Source: Gracilaria domingensis (taxonomy: Eukaryota > Rhodophyta > Florideophyceae > Gracilariales > Gracilariaceae). From it: a stretch of DNA of 64,000 bases. The DNA lies in contig VCMS01000155.1 in the NCBI GenBank assembly GCA_022539475.1, positions 21,503 to 85,502 of the forward strand. The letters run 5' to 3'. Position 1 is the stretch's first letter. Every line of letters starts with the position of its first letter. Positions 42,536-52,715 of this stretch are shown piece after piece. Under the pieces are notes generated by a model. That model was not told the DNA's origin and did not search any database. It worked only from the letters and a program-made list of their open reading frames with translations. The translations under genes were made by a program, and so were the position numbers.

Positions 42536-42606
42536 GCAAGGGAAGCTGCAACTGCCGCTCTAGTTCGCGACATGGACGCATACTTATCCCCATGCATGCT
42601 GCGTGA
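42536..42606 (+). pseudogene. Unknown gene, continuation after the copia insertion
   Basis: Continues the frame of 37617-37982 in phase across the duplicated CAAAG, giving EAATAALVRDMDAYL. The last codons (to the TGA at 42604-42606) lie inside the left end of the hAT element, so the native 3' end is missing. Confidence 0.6.
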
Positions 42607-42693
42607 GCAAATTTGAGCACCCAGAGTCTGCGTGATTTTTCGAGAAATGCGAGAATCACGCAGCGCCTGAGTGATGCTCACTCCACAGCCAAG
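42598..42693 (+). repeat. Left terminal region of the hAT element
   Basis: CTGCGTGAGCAAATTTGAGC followed by a hairpin (CTGCGTGATTTTTCGAG with its complement GAGAATCACGCAG) and GAGTGATGCTCACTC. About 85 bp match the complement of 57061-57145 with two differences. Similarity continues outward into CCCCATGCA, so the true end may be slightly further left. 42694-43352 holds no coding sequence that I recognise. Confidence 0.75.
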
Positions 42694-43352
42694 AAATCGT
42701 CAGAAGGAAACTTTCCTCGCCTTCCCGGAAACTTTCTTCTATCTTTGAGAGCTGTGTACGTGTGTCGAGAGACTCTCAAACATTTTGAATACTATGACAA
42801 GTGTGCAAACTGTAGCTCTTTTCAATCTTTATGCATAACGCATGGCACAAAGCATTCATGAGCTCCGTATTCATGGCGACAGTGTCGCATCAGTCCACAA
42901 GCTCTGGGTGTAACCATTCTGGCTTACAAGATGTATGTCATCATTTGAAACACAAAAAATTACGCAAGCTCTTTACAAGCACGTAGTAAAAATCTCGCTG
43001 GCCACAAGATGCTCTCGATTTACCAGCGCTTCACGCAACCAACGTTAAGACTCTTTAACTGTAGTGGCGTGAAGCTTTAACTGTTAGACCTCCCGCGTCG
43101 GCGCAACGTATCTTGAATCCTTACTCTTGCGTCTTTCCACCTAGCCACTTTTGCGGCTCTTTCAAACTTCGTCTCGCCGCTCTACCTCTGCGCACATTCT
43201 GTGTCCCCGCAATCCGCATTTCTGCGCCGCTTTTCGCTCTCCCGCGCCTTTCCACTATCCTTGGAGTTTCTTTTTGCTCTCTACCCCATTGTCCTTCCCA
43301 TCTCGTACAGGATCTGTTCTTATCTAGACGGATTATACAGTTTTTGAATATC

Positions 43353-44332
43353 ATGGAGTAAGTTAGATCTTTTACAATCACCATTTTACACTATCTAACA
43401 ATCTTTTTCCTACAAGCAAGATTTACTGAGCTGCTAATAGAAAATCCGTACTCTGATTCTCTCGTGGATTTGCTAAAGGTGACCACCGAACGCTTTTCCG
43501 AGAGTTTTTATAAAGACCTCTGTAACTGTCTTGCAAGGTTTTTCTGGGTTAACGTTCTGCCTTTTGACATTCAGCATAAAGCGTATGCTTCTATTTTGAG
43601 AAGGATTAATGAACGCCACCCATGGTTTCTTGAACAAAACTTAACAACATTGAAAATTCTTAGTATTGTGCAGGAGTACTACAACCGCACATTCAACCTC
43701 AATTTGAAGCGTATTCGTCGCGAATTGAGCAACCGTACTTCGAATCTAGTCACAATTTATGTGCATTGCATCCACGTATCCGATGGAAAGATGGTTCTAA
43801 ACCTCATTCTTCATCTGAACGAAAGGGTTGCGTTTACGGCTTTCATTGGTTGCTTCACGTTATTCTACAGGGAAATTACGTATAACGTTTTCGCAGACTT
43901 GTTGCAGTCTGCAATCGAGGAATTCGTCAAGCTAGATTTCGTTTCAACTATCTCTGGCAACACGTTTGTTTGTAACGATCTCATGGAACTGTTTTGCAAG
44001 CGGAACAAAATTAAGAGGTACTGCTATATGGAGCTCTCAAAATGTCTCTGTTACGTAATGCTGTCGCGTATATCTCGAAAGGTTGTTGAGATATATAATG
44101 GGGCTGTACCAACCGAACTACGTAAGCTCTACATGTTTGGGCTGTGGAATATGTCTATTTTGTACCCAATCAGTTGGGGGCGCTTCTATAACAGAGATGG
44201 TTCTTTCTTGGATCCGGTATGTTTCTCGCTATCTGCTTTACTTTTCGGAACTTGAAAATACGTCTACGTATGCTTACTCTTCTTGTACCCTGTGCTAGAT
44301 ATCCGGTGTGAAATTCGGACCAGCATGAGCTC
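43353..44332 (+). CDS. Spliced gene of unknown function
   Basis: Proposed model: ATG at 43353 with 5 coding bases, intron 43358-43420 (GTAAGTTAG donor, CTACAAGCAAG acceptor), a long exon, and intron from about 44218 (GTATGTTTCTCG) to TGTGCTAG at about 44299, then ISGVKFGPA and a stop at about 44332. Both joins keep phase. The roughly 280-residue product is Leu/Arg/Cys-rich, with LLIENPYSDSLVDLLKV, YNRTFNLNLKRIRRELSN and VVEIYNGAVPTELRKLYMFG. I recognise no family. It lies inside the hAT element on the strand opposite the transposase. Confidence 0.5.
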
Positions 44333-44683
44333 TACATCCTTCCTCTTCTGTCTCACTATTGCTTTTGTCCAGGACCCGGTTTCCGTTCTTGTGTTCGAAT
44401 TTCTTGGATTCGTACCGAACGTATAGTGAGAACTTGAATCTGGCCGCTTAACTTGACCAACCGAGGAACTTCCGTATCTTTGTTTCTGTTTCAACTAAAT
44501 TAGACGTGCTTTGGATTGCTAAACCGTCAGTGTCTACCTCTTTCCCCCAATTTAGCTAAGACTTTCACGACCCACTTTACGGGAGAAACGGAAAAACTTT
44601 AGACAGCAGCACACCGGAAAGACAGGCTTGTTCGAACATGTCACCGCGAGGCAGCGTTGCATTAGTCGCGCCAAGTAACCGCC

Positions 44684-47600
44684 GTGGATCTTCGATTTGA
44701 GAACAGCGTTCGGAAAGTTTATCAATTTGATGCTGAACGGCATGTGCCCATAATACCCAATGTCATTCCGTTCGAGCCGCAGCAGGCTGTTCTGGACCAA
44801 CACGATGAACCGCTTCCCATGCCTGCATCCGCCAAACCTCCAATCCATCTGAAGGAGAAAAGCACTGCCAGCCCGCGCCCACTTTGACAAACGCACAAGT
44901 CAACAATAACTTGTTCTCCCAAACGTATTTTGAAACAGCTGCGGAGAAATACTACTGGAAGTAACATGCGGGACACAAGATTATTCGATTATGCCTCGTC
45001 TCAACATCTAGAAGCTTTACCGCTTTTCGAAGTCTCAGTACCAGTGCAAGAGATTCGGCAACCAAGAACTCATGAGCATGCGTGGGCAGGGCTTGCTGGA
45101 AACACGTTATGGCGTATCATCAATTCCGACCAACTAGTCTTTGACAATGTGCTTACAAAATCAGGACTTCGACTGTCTTTTCATCACCGTTCTTGTCGCG
45201 CCCACTGGTAGTTGAAAACGACGATTTAGAACATGGGTCTGTCGAAGTCTTTCTTTCTTGCGTCTCAGAGCAGAATGGATGCAGTTGTGTACACCTCACT
45301 GTCGACGTAACATCATCGGCTGGGCCAACATTTGATGAGCAGGGAAGACTTCTGCTACCAGACGTTAGCGTTACATGCATCACCAAAGTTGGGGACGATG
45401 TGATTTTAGGCCTAAGCAATGGTTTCTGGGCTCAAGTCCATCAAACACCTGATTCATCTCCAAGGATGCGGTTGCAATGGCTGTCATCCTCTGTGGTTGA
45501 CCGAGATACATCTTCCCCAGCGGACGATACAAGCATTATATCCAATTCATCGGCAGAAGGCGCTTCATCACAGCGCTCACTGACTTCTTCTCTCTCCATG
45601 GGTCTCATGAATCGACTATTTCGTAGTCCAAGCAGAAATCCAGAGGATTCTGGTGTTTATTCTGCTTTGCCATATGACAATAACTGATATTCGATGTCAA
45701 AGAGGCGTGACTGGGCTGCAGTTCGCGGAATCGAGAAGGAAGACTCCGTACTTGCAATCGCCAGAATTCAGTCTGAGTCCAAGTCTTTTATGTGCTTATG
45801 CGCATCTGGTAAGATATGTCTCTTTGTTTGGAATGAAGACAGATATATTTGCAGAGCGGATCTAAAGGTTCCTATGAAGCTGTCAAGCACATCTGTAGAA
45901 CAGTTTATCATCACAGGATCTAAGGAGTGTGCCATTGCCATTCTGATGTTAGATGAAGAACCAAGCGCCGACTCGCTGCGTGTCTTCAATATATCTGCTC
46001 GTATTCGCTTTCTAGCGTTCAAATTGCGAAGAGGGACGGTCCTATTGACCGTATCGTTGCAGCTGTAGCTATTGGTGAGAGCGTTCTTGTAGCTTCAGAA
46101 TCCCGGCTAATCGCAGACGTTGTCAATGTTGCTAGCGAGATAGATTCTGGCATTGGTCTTCCTCCAGGGAAGCTGTGGACACTTTTCGACGATTTTGACA
46201 AAGAGTTTGGCTTATGGCAAAGTTATGATTCTGTTATACTTGATGGCAAAGAATCGCTGATGTTGGCACATCGTTTCACGCCATTCGCAATTGCCAAGGC
46301 TCTCCGACTTGAAACACCACAAACTGCAACAAGACAGGACGTTGACACAGCGTTGAAGGAATGGAAATTAGGTGAAGAAGATATTCCTTGGAAACGTATT
46401 AGGCATCGTGCTGAGCAGGTTCAGAAAGTAGAGAATATGAAGGTAAGGGACATGTTTGTCGTGAACGGTGTTGGAGTGGTAATTGCTCGACAGTATGTCG
46501 TGTCTGTCTTTCGATCGCAGACTGAAGCTGAACGAAAGCTTGTTGCAGATAGATGCTCAGCTTTTCCTAAAGCGTTTCAGGTATCCCGTGGGGAAATTGC
46601 CCAACTACTCGGGTCTCATGGTCTATGTCAGGAATTGGGAGCCCGATTCAAAGCTGGCTAAAGCCAGAATTCCAAGAAAGATTCAGGTCTATAATGAAGC
46701 TGTCAGTTAGGTTATCTGAGAGTGGTTCTGGTCTTCCTTTAATGGACCTCATAATAAGTCATGGAAGAGACGTACAAGTTCCGTCAGGTGAGAACTGTGA
46801 TTACTCGACGGTAATTGAACAAGCGATTGCTGTAGTTTCCCCCGGTGGAGTTCTTCTTCGCAATCTTCTCGAATCAGGTGAGGTATCCACTTTGGGACTT
46901 GTTGCAAGTGAATGCGCCAGCGTTTATAGAATGTCTTCAGTTTATGCCAATGGACTTTCATGGTTATTTCAATATCGCCTTAAATCGCTTGAAAGTGCTT
47001 CTGAAATAGACGATGATGCAATGTCCGATGGCAAAGGTGAAGACGCTGAACTTAATGATGATATGTTAGACAAAGCGTATGGTTGCATGGTTCAAGCAAA
47101 GAAGTGGTGTGACGAACTGTATGAGTCACAGAACCCATTCTCAGACGATGTCAAAGTAGACGCGCAATACTTGATTGACTTGGCAACGTCGGCAGTTCTT
47201 CAATCCGCACATCTGAATGGTTCTAGAGTTGGTGCATTTAACCAAGAAGGTTTCTCAAGTCGAGAGGGAGCAGTTTCTCCGACTGGATCAATATCGTCCT
47301 CCGAAGGCTGGCCTTTTAGCTCATGGAGAAGTGTGTGCGACTTTTCGAGAGCTTTGGCGCTCCAAAACATGCTGCTTCTTGTGCACTTGAGGGTATGCCC
47401 GAAGCCCCAAACAGAGAGAAACATGAAAGTATGCGAGCAGCCGCTTTCAGTAGGTTTATAGATGCAGGAGAACTTGAAGCTGCTTTAACGGCAATATTAA
47501 GTGATCCATTCATGGGCGGAGAAACGATTTCTGTCAAAGTACTTGAGAGTGAATCACTGCGGGATGCAGTTTCGTTGTTGGTGAATGCTACAGCAGATGA

Positions 47601-48114
47601 TGGAAAGCTGCAGTGGCTGGTTGAACAAGAGCTTCCTGGCCCGCTGAAAGTAATGTGCGGTCATGCCTTGGAAAGAAGAGCAAGAGCTACCGAAACTTTC
47701 CCAATAACTGAGATGACAATGAGAGCAGCTATTGATCCAAGCATGCTACTCGATCAAGACATGGATCATATGGACGACTTTGATGTAGCTAGCGATTACG
47801 AACTGGTTTACTCATGGCATGTCTTTCATGGAGACGACGCCAGTGCTGCAACAACGGCATTAGAATGGGCAGGTCGTGTGAGCAACGAGGGACTCCTCAG
47901 CGTAAGGAACGCAATCAGTGGCCGTAAGTCCAAGATCACAAGGAGTCAACACCAAGCGCGACTACTTCTTCATTGGGTACAAATGAAGTCGATTGCCCTA
48001 TCTTACGTTTCCTCCGCTATTCAACGACAGTCGCCGTGTGATAGATACGCTGTTAAGTCGAAGTTCTCTCGGTTGACCAAAACTACTGATCATCTTCTAG
48101 TAGATCCATCCTAG
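44684..48114 (+). pseudogene. Nup160-like nucleoporin copy, frameshifted
   Basis: Frames follow each other on the plus strand with shifts near 44890, 45210, 45690, 46065, 46655 and 47330. The N-terminal half is beta-rich (DVSVTCITKVGDDVILGLSN, FMCLCASGKICLFVW), consistent with a beta-propeller; the C-terminal half is helical with CVRLFESFGAPKHAASCALE, AFSRFIDAGELEAALTAILS, LRDAVSLLVNATAD, WLVEQELPG and ELVYSWHVFHGDDASAATTA. This resembles the propeller plus helical-solenoid layout of Nup160/Nup120, a Y-complex scaffold of the nuclear pore. The family call is by pattern and moderately sure. The shifts make it a pseudogene. Confidence 0.5.
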
Positions 48115-48775
48115 GTTTCGCGACGACTGTTGCTCACACGGTGTAGCCTCCAGAGCGTACCACCCGGATGAAGTGAAAGCCTCGGAAGGGAAGCTTATCA
48201 TTGATGTGAAGTATTACTTGGAAAGCCAGATTTTCCCGCCGATTCTCAGATTGTGTGATCAGATTGACGGCATCGAGGCGAGTCGCGTAGCTGTATCCTT
48301 AGGATTGGATGGGAGACGATTTGAGAAGAGGGATGATCGGCTGGATGGTTACAATGATTAATCTGCTCTTGGACCACATTCTGCGGCCGAGAAGTTCAGC
48401 GACGTCGACCCTTTAATGATTGCATGCGCTTCGTGCGGTGTGGAGACGGAATTCCTTGGTGCACAGTTCAAGTCGTCTGGTGACGTCAAGAGCTCCGGTC
48501 TACAATGCGCGAAGTGTAGGATGCGCTTTCCGTCTTACCAGCTCCATAACATTTCGCTCAGATCACGTGAATGGGTTCGCAAATACTACACATGCGAGCT
48601 GGTGATTCACCCTGAAGATGGGTCAGGAAAGGAGGAGACCTGAAACGTCGGGTCAGGACCGAATTGGAGGATTGCAAGAAAGAATTTCAGTGAAGCTTGG
48701 TTGTACAAACTGTTGCGGTACCTCAAAGATCTCATAAACGTCAGAAATTGCTAGGAAGAGTTCCCTGGAGAGAAG
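48115..48775 (+). pseudogene. DNA polymerase alpha catalytic subunit, C-terminal fragment
   Basis: After the Nup160-like part the frame changes to ASRAYHPDEVKASEGKLIID, then VKYYLESQIFPPILRLCDQI and RVAVSLGLD, the end of the family B polymerase domain. A zinc-binding module follows with CASCGVETEF, LQCAKC and YYTCELVIHP, then in another frame SEAWLYKLLRYLKDLINVRN. This order is specific to the replicative DNA polymerase alpha C-terminus, which binds the B subunit. It is cut short at about 48775 and has frameshifts near 48360 and 48640. It sits directly after the Nup160-like copy in the same orientation. Confidence 0.7.
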
Positions 48776-49136
48776 GACAACGATATACTCCTACCACTTT
48801 CGGACCTTGGGCAAACGCACGCGTAGGACCGGAATTAGCTCCACCGTTTCTATAAATGAGAGAAGAGAGTTATGAAGAACAGTGTTTATCTGTTTTTTCA
48901 GATTATAAACAGTTCCCAAGAAACGCAAGACGCATGAATCTTTTACAACAAACTATCGTAGAAAGCTTATCAGCTGATGTAGTTACACCGGTTTTCCTAT
49001 AGGTGCAGTTCCACACTCTTGAAATCTTCCACCCCAAAGGCATGGAGCTGGACGATTCCTATCCTGTAGAAGACAGCGCAGTGCGTAGTTCACCCATGTT
49101 GGTACTGAGGGGCTGATTTCTTTCACTGAGGCCCAA
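48776..49136. other. Intergenic; shared motif and possible terminal exon
   Basis: 48818-48870 repeats the ACGCGTAGG..CGG motif of 11152-11205 and adds a TCTATAAATG TATA-like word. At 49003 a TTTTCCTATAG acceptor-like site precedes a short open stretch (VQFHTLEIFHPKGMELDD) with a stop at about 49116; it could be a captured last exon, but this is weak. Confidence 0.3.
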
Positions 49137-49137
49137 G

Positions 49138-51555
49138 TCAAAGCAAATCAACAGCTTCAGATGTAGGGACAAGCTCGTTCGGCCAGTTCTCAAGGTCATC
49201 CAATTCCAGTTCACAGTCTCCCTCGTCGATAATCTCGCATGATATGCTTTCGTCGTCGAGAAATCGAGAGTACATCTGTCCGTTCACAGTGGACTCCATG
49301 ACATTTGAGCCCATCGCTTCTCTTGGATTGCCAAACCGTAGCTCTCTATAATCATTCTCTTTCAACTTCTCCTCAGTCCGTCTTCGAACATCAAACAAGG
49401 ACTCGTTATAAGCGCAGAATATTAATTTGGAAACTTTGCTCTGCTGCAATCGATTCCGAGTGGGTGTTCGCAGTCTGCTCTGCATGCTGAAACTGCGCTC
49501 CACGCTTGATGACGACGGGCTAGAGCACAATATCCGCAAGGCAAATTCACGAAGAGGGGAGGACTTAGAGTACTCTATCCAGTAGTATACTGGGGTTTCG
49601 CTGTACATCATCAAAGAATGCCTCGAAATAGGGTCGTTTGCTTGTGAACGCCAGGCCATTCGAACTGACACAAATTCTTTGCATAATCGATCAACAGCTC
49701 CATGCTCGCCTCCTTCGCTGGGTACCTTCTCAGTTGCGGGAAAACACTCTGACTTCACATAAGAAAGCACGTGCTGAACAAGATGAGGACGAAATGCGCT
49801 TAAGTTTTCCGCAAGGCTCCTGATATCTAACATGTAGGCAACGTAATGTAGCGGCGTCACCAATGCTACCTTCTGTCCCTCCCCATTCATTCGTCGCTCG
49901 AAAACCTTAATTATATCATCCCTTCTCTGCGATGTGTAGAAAGGTGTAGTCGGTAGCTGCTTAAGCTTTTCCAATAGTTGCCTCGTGGCGGGGTAAACTT
50001 CAGATAGAAGTGAAGACTCGTCATCAAATATCCTTAAGTACTGGCGAACGAGCCGGAAGATATGATACACATCCAAAAGTTTTTCGTAGAGTGCTTCGTT
50101 TCGAACAGTTGCCTTGAACAGCTCCCGTTTCTCTCGGTTCCTACCGCTGTACAAACTAGAGTGGAAGTCTTGGCAGTCAATCAGTTCGTTAAGAACTACT
50201 TTGCACCTTAAAAAGGATGCAATCATGCTTTCTGAAGAAGCGAATCGCGTCTGCGCCATTTTAGCCGGAAGAACTGCGGATGGAGGCAGTCGAACGCGTC
50301 CATACTGGTCTAATTCGGGTGACGTCGAGTTCCGAGGAGCTCTCAAATTAAAGCGGGTTTTCAGCTCCTTAAATCTGTGGTATAGTTTAGGATGGTTCCT
50401 AAGGTCCGCAATCACAATTGATACCATCGTAAGGAGCTCACTCACCCACGCCAGCTTTCCAATATCCTGCATCAATAGGCTAGCGAGGTGAGTTTGGTCC
50501 TGGCACGAAAACATGAATGTATGCTTCTGAAGCAAATTCTGCTTAGCTCTAACACAAGAACTGGTGTTGTCGCTAACAACCGCGCAGACTCGTCGCATTT
50601 CTCCGAATTCTAATAGAGAATCTTCAACAACCTTTGAATAAAAGGCTGCATCGCAGCTGATCGATCCAGTATAAGTCGATTTAAGAAAGAACGTCTTTCG
50701 AACGCTTTCCATTCCGGTAAGGGAAAGCAGAACATTAACCACCCCTTCGTTGTTTCCATCAGTCCATCCGTCGAAAATCAAGGTTCCATACGAGTCTTTC
50801 AGTGAAGCAGCGATGGATTGCTTCACTCGATTATGCATCTCTTCGTAGTAAACGCTAATATTCTTGGAACCCATTCGTTTCGGATCGGGCATATGTTTGC
50901 TGAGTTCATAATCCGCGAGTCTCACTATCTGATAGAACTCATTGAAACCTTCCTTTCGACTCAGCAACGAAAAGGGTAGCATATGCTTCACGAAGAAGCG
51001 TGTGACAAGGTCGTTAAACTTTGACCGACGATCGCGCGAGCTAAGACTCATGTCGCTTCCTGAAAACTCGCTTTTTGAGTTTGAAGAAGCCATAAATGTT
51101 TTCTTAACGCAGACCGGAGCTTTTCGCTTGACACCTCCCCCATTAGATCTCCTCGACGCCACGTTTTGTCTCCGCTTCTTTGATATAATGGGAGTTACCG
51201 GGCGTCCAAATAAGTCGGAACCACCACTGCCGATATTTTCCCGGTAGTATGTCTTGAGACGATTGTCTTTCAGAAGACGATGACGTACGTCAGAAGAAGT
51301 GCCTTTGCACTTCACTGCATGCTCGCCAAGTCGTGACGCATTCGTTGTCTTACTTCTACTCTGCCAGGAACACGACTTACATGTCATAAAATACCTCGGA
51401 TGAGTATTCTCATCGCTCACATCGTCGCAAAGCTGCAGTTCGAACAGTTCTTCTACCCACCATTTTTTGGGTTTCGTTCGCTGTTGACCGCTTGAAGCCG
51501 GTCCAGAGCTGCTGCGGTTTGTCGCCGTATGTGCCGGAGAAATGTTCTCTGACAT
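49138..51555 (-). CDS. hAT-superfamily transposase
   Basis: 805 residues from ATG 51555 (MSENISPA). Near residues 58-83 is a BED-type finger (CKSCSWQSRS...RLGEHAVKC). The RNase H-like core has LKDSYGTLIFDGWTDGNNEG (first catalytic Asp region), a DUF659-like stretch with AVVSDNTSSC (second Asp), CQDQTHLASLLMQDIGKL, and near the end SSPSSSSVERSFSMQSRLRT followed by NRLQQSKVSKLI, the hAT dimerisation motif carrying the catalytic Glu. The frame is intact, so it could still be active. It lies on the minus strand between the captured gene copies and the right end of the element. Confidence 0.88.
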   Translation of the reverse strand: MSENISPAHTATNRSSSGPASSGQQRTKPKKWWVEELFELQLCDDVSDENTHPRYFMTCKSCSWQSRSKTTNASRLGEHAVKCKGTSSDVRHRLLKDNRLKTYYRENIGSGGSDLFGRPVTPIISKKRRQNVASRRSNGGGVKRKAPVCVKKTFMASSNSKSEFSGSDMSLSSRDRRSKFNDLVTRFFVKHMLPFSLLSRKEGFNEFYQIVRLADYELSKHMPDPKRMGSKNISVYYEEMHNRVKQSIAASLKDSYGTLIFDGWTDGNNEGVVNVLLSLTGMESVRKTFFLKSTYTGSISCDAAFYSKVVEDSLLEFGEMRRVCAVVSDNTSSCVRAKQNLLQKHTFMFSCQDQTHLASLLMQDIGKLAWVSELLTMVSIVIADLRNHPKLYHRFKELKTRFNLRAPRNSTSPELDQYGRVRLPPSAVLPAKMAQTRFASSESMIASFLRCKVVLNELIDCQDFHSSLYSGRNREKRELFKATVRNEALYEKLLDVYHIFRLVRQYLRIFDDESSLLSEVYPATRQLLEKLKQLPTTPFYTSQRRDDIIKVFERRMNGEGQKVALVTPLHYVAYMLDIRSLAENLSAFRPHLVQHVLSYVKSECFPATEKVPSEGGEHGAVDRLCKEFVSVRMAWRSQANDPISRHSLMMYSETPVYYWIEYSKSSPLREFALRILCSSPSSSSVERSFSMQSRLRTPTRNRLQQSKVSKLIFCAYNESLFDVRRRTEEKLKENDYRELRFGNPREAMGSNVMESTVNGQMYSRFLDDESISCEIIDEGDCELELDDLENWPNELVPTSEAVDLL

Positions 51556-51639
51556 CTGCCTCGATGGACACAAATCCAAACGAAGAGAAAGATTTGAGCT
51601 TCCGCAAAGGTGAAAAATTGTCAGATTCAGGGCAGCCAA

Positions 51640-52390
51640 CTTTTAGTACTCAAGGAAAGGGTCTGTGCAAGTCGACTCCGAAAGCGCCGCTACAATGTTG
51701 CACAAGCCAGCTTAGGTTGATCGATTGTTGGAAGAAAAGCGAGCGCTTGTGCTGCGGAAGCTACAACTCCATTAACCCAGACAGAGTGGAGAAGTTGGCG
51801 TTTGCGCATATGAGCGATCAAAACTCAAACGATTGCCAGGCTTGGCTTGTGAGGTAGGCGTTTGTGGTTGCAAAGCAAAAGCAGCCTAAATGGATCTCGT
51901 TCTCCTGCATTTGGTTTGGACGGGCGCGTATGTGTGTCAAGCCAGTGGCAAAATCTGGGGGAACGCAAGGAGGAGAATATATTGGTAAGTTTGTTTTAGG
52001 GATACAGCGCCGTGGTTATGGCGTATTCCAAATTCAAAAGGAGCTTACTGATGAAAGAGGGGGGCGAGTACGTGTAAACCGCGAACCATTTTTGGACAGT
52101 ACACGTACATGTGCTCGAGAGTGCAAGCTGACAACAGTTCATGTTTTGAGTAAGAACGGCTGCTGATGCTGAAAGCGTCATGGTCAGCGATTCTGAAAGT
52201 CGGCAAGGCCCCACATACGGTCCTGAGCCGTCTTTCGTCATATGGTCTATTCATATTCACAAAGAGAGAGACGTAGTCGGTTACACGTGTCTAAAGTCTT
52301 TCAAACTTTGAAAAGTTTGATGAGAAAGTCTCAGGAGAATCTTTCAATGGGAAGAATTAGGCGGAGGAAAGTTTCGTTTTGCGCCCAACG
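51640..52390. other. No recognisable gene
   Basis: Short frames only. 52290-52400 resembles, in reverse complement, 42690-42790 just inside the left end (shared GAAACTTTCCTC and ACACGTGT words), so it is subterminal sequence of the hAT element. Confidence 0.45.
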
Positions 52391-52464
52391 TGGCTCCACA
52401 GCAGCGTGAACTTCACGCTGCCAGCAGAGTGCGATCACTCACGCCCTTAAACGCTCACGCAGAG
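52391..52464 (-). repeat. Right terminal region of the hAT element
   Basis: CTCCACAGC (52391) is followed by the palindrome GCAGCGTGAACTTCACGCTGC in part, AGAGTGCG, ATCACTCACGCCC and the terminal GCTCACGCAG. It matches the complement of 57003-57065 closely. Confidence 0.75.
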
Positions 52465-52715
52465 GGGTATGGCTGGAGACAACGACTCGCAGGCTTGACC
52501 TTCGCGAGACTCATAAAGCGTTCTTAACTCCCAATCTACATGGCTCAACCCACTAGATCTTGTTCTGCACCAAGGTGGTGCGTGTTCACTCCTTCGCCGA
52601 TTCGAAACACGCGCACAAGCCAAGTCGATCCGAGCTTGTTCAACGGCGATGAAGATAATGAAATGATGTCTCCAATGAACCTGTCTTAGCCAAATAACGG
52701 CAGGACGAGGCTCCA

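Larger units (their letters stand above)
42598..52464. mobile_element. hAT transposon with captured gene copies
   Basis: The left end starts CTGCGTGAGC (42598) and the right end finishes GCTCACGCAG (52464), a perfect 10-bp inverted repeat; both ends carry subterminal hairpins with GCGTGA words. Inside are a hAT transposase (minus), a spliced unknown gene, a Nup160-like copy and a DNA polymerase alpha fragment (plus). An 8-bp target duplication, usual for hAT, was not found. That the ends belong to one element is supported by the deletion derivative at 57003-57145, which contains both ends fused. Confidence 0.6.
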
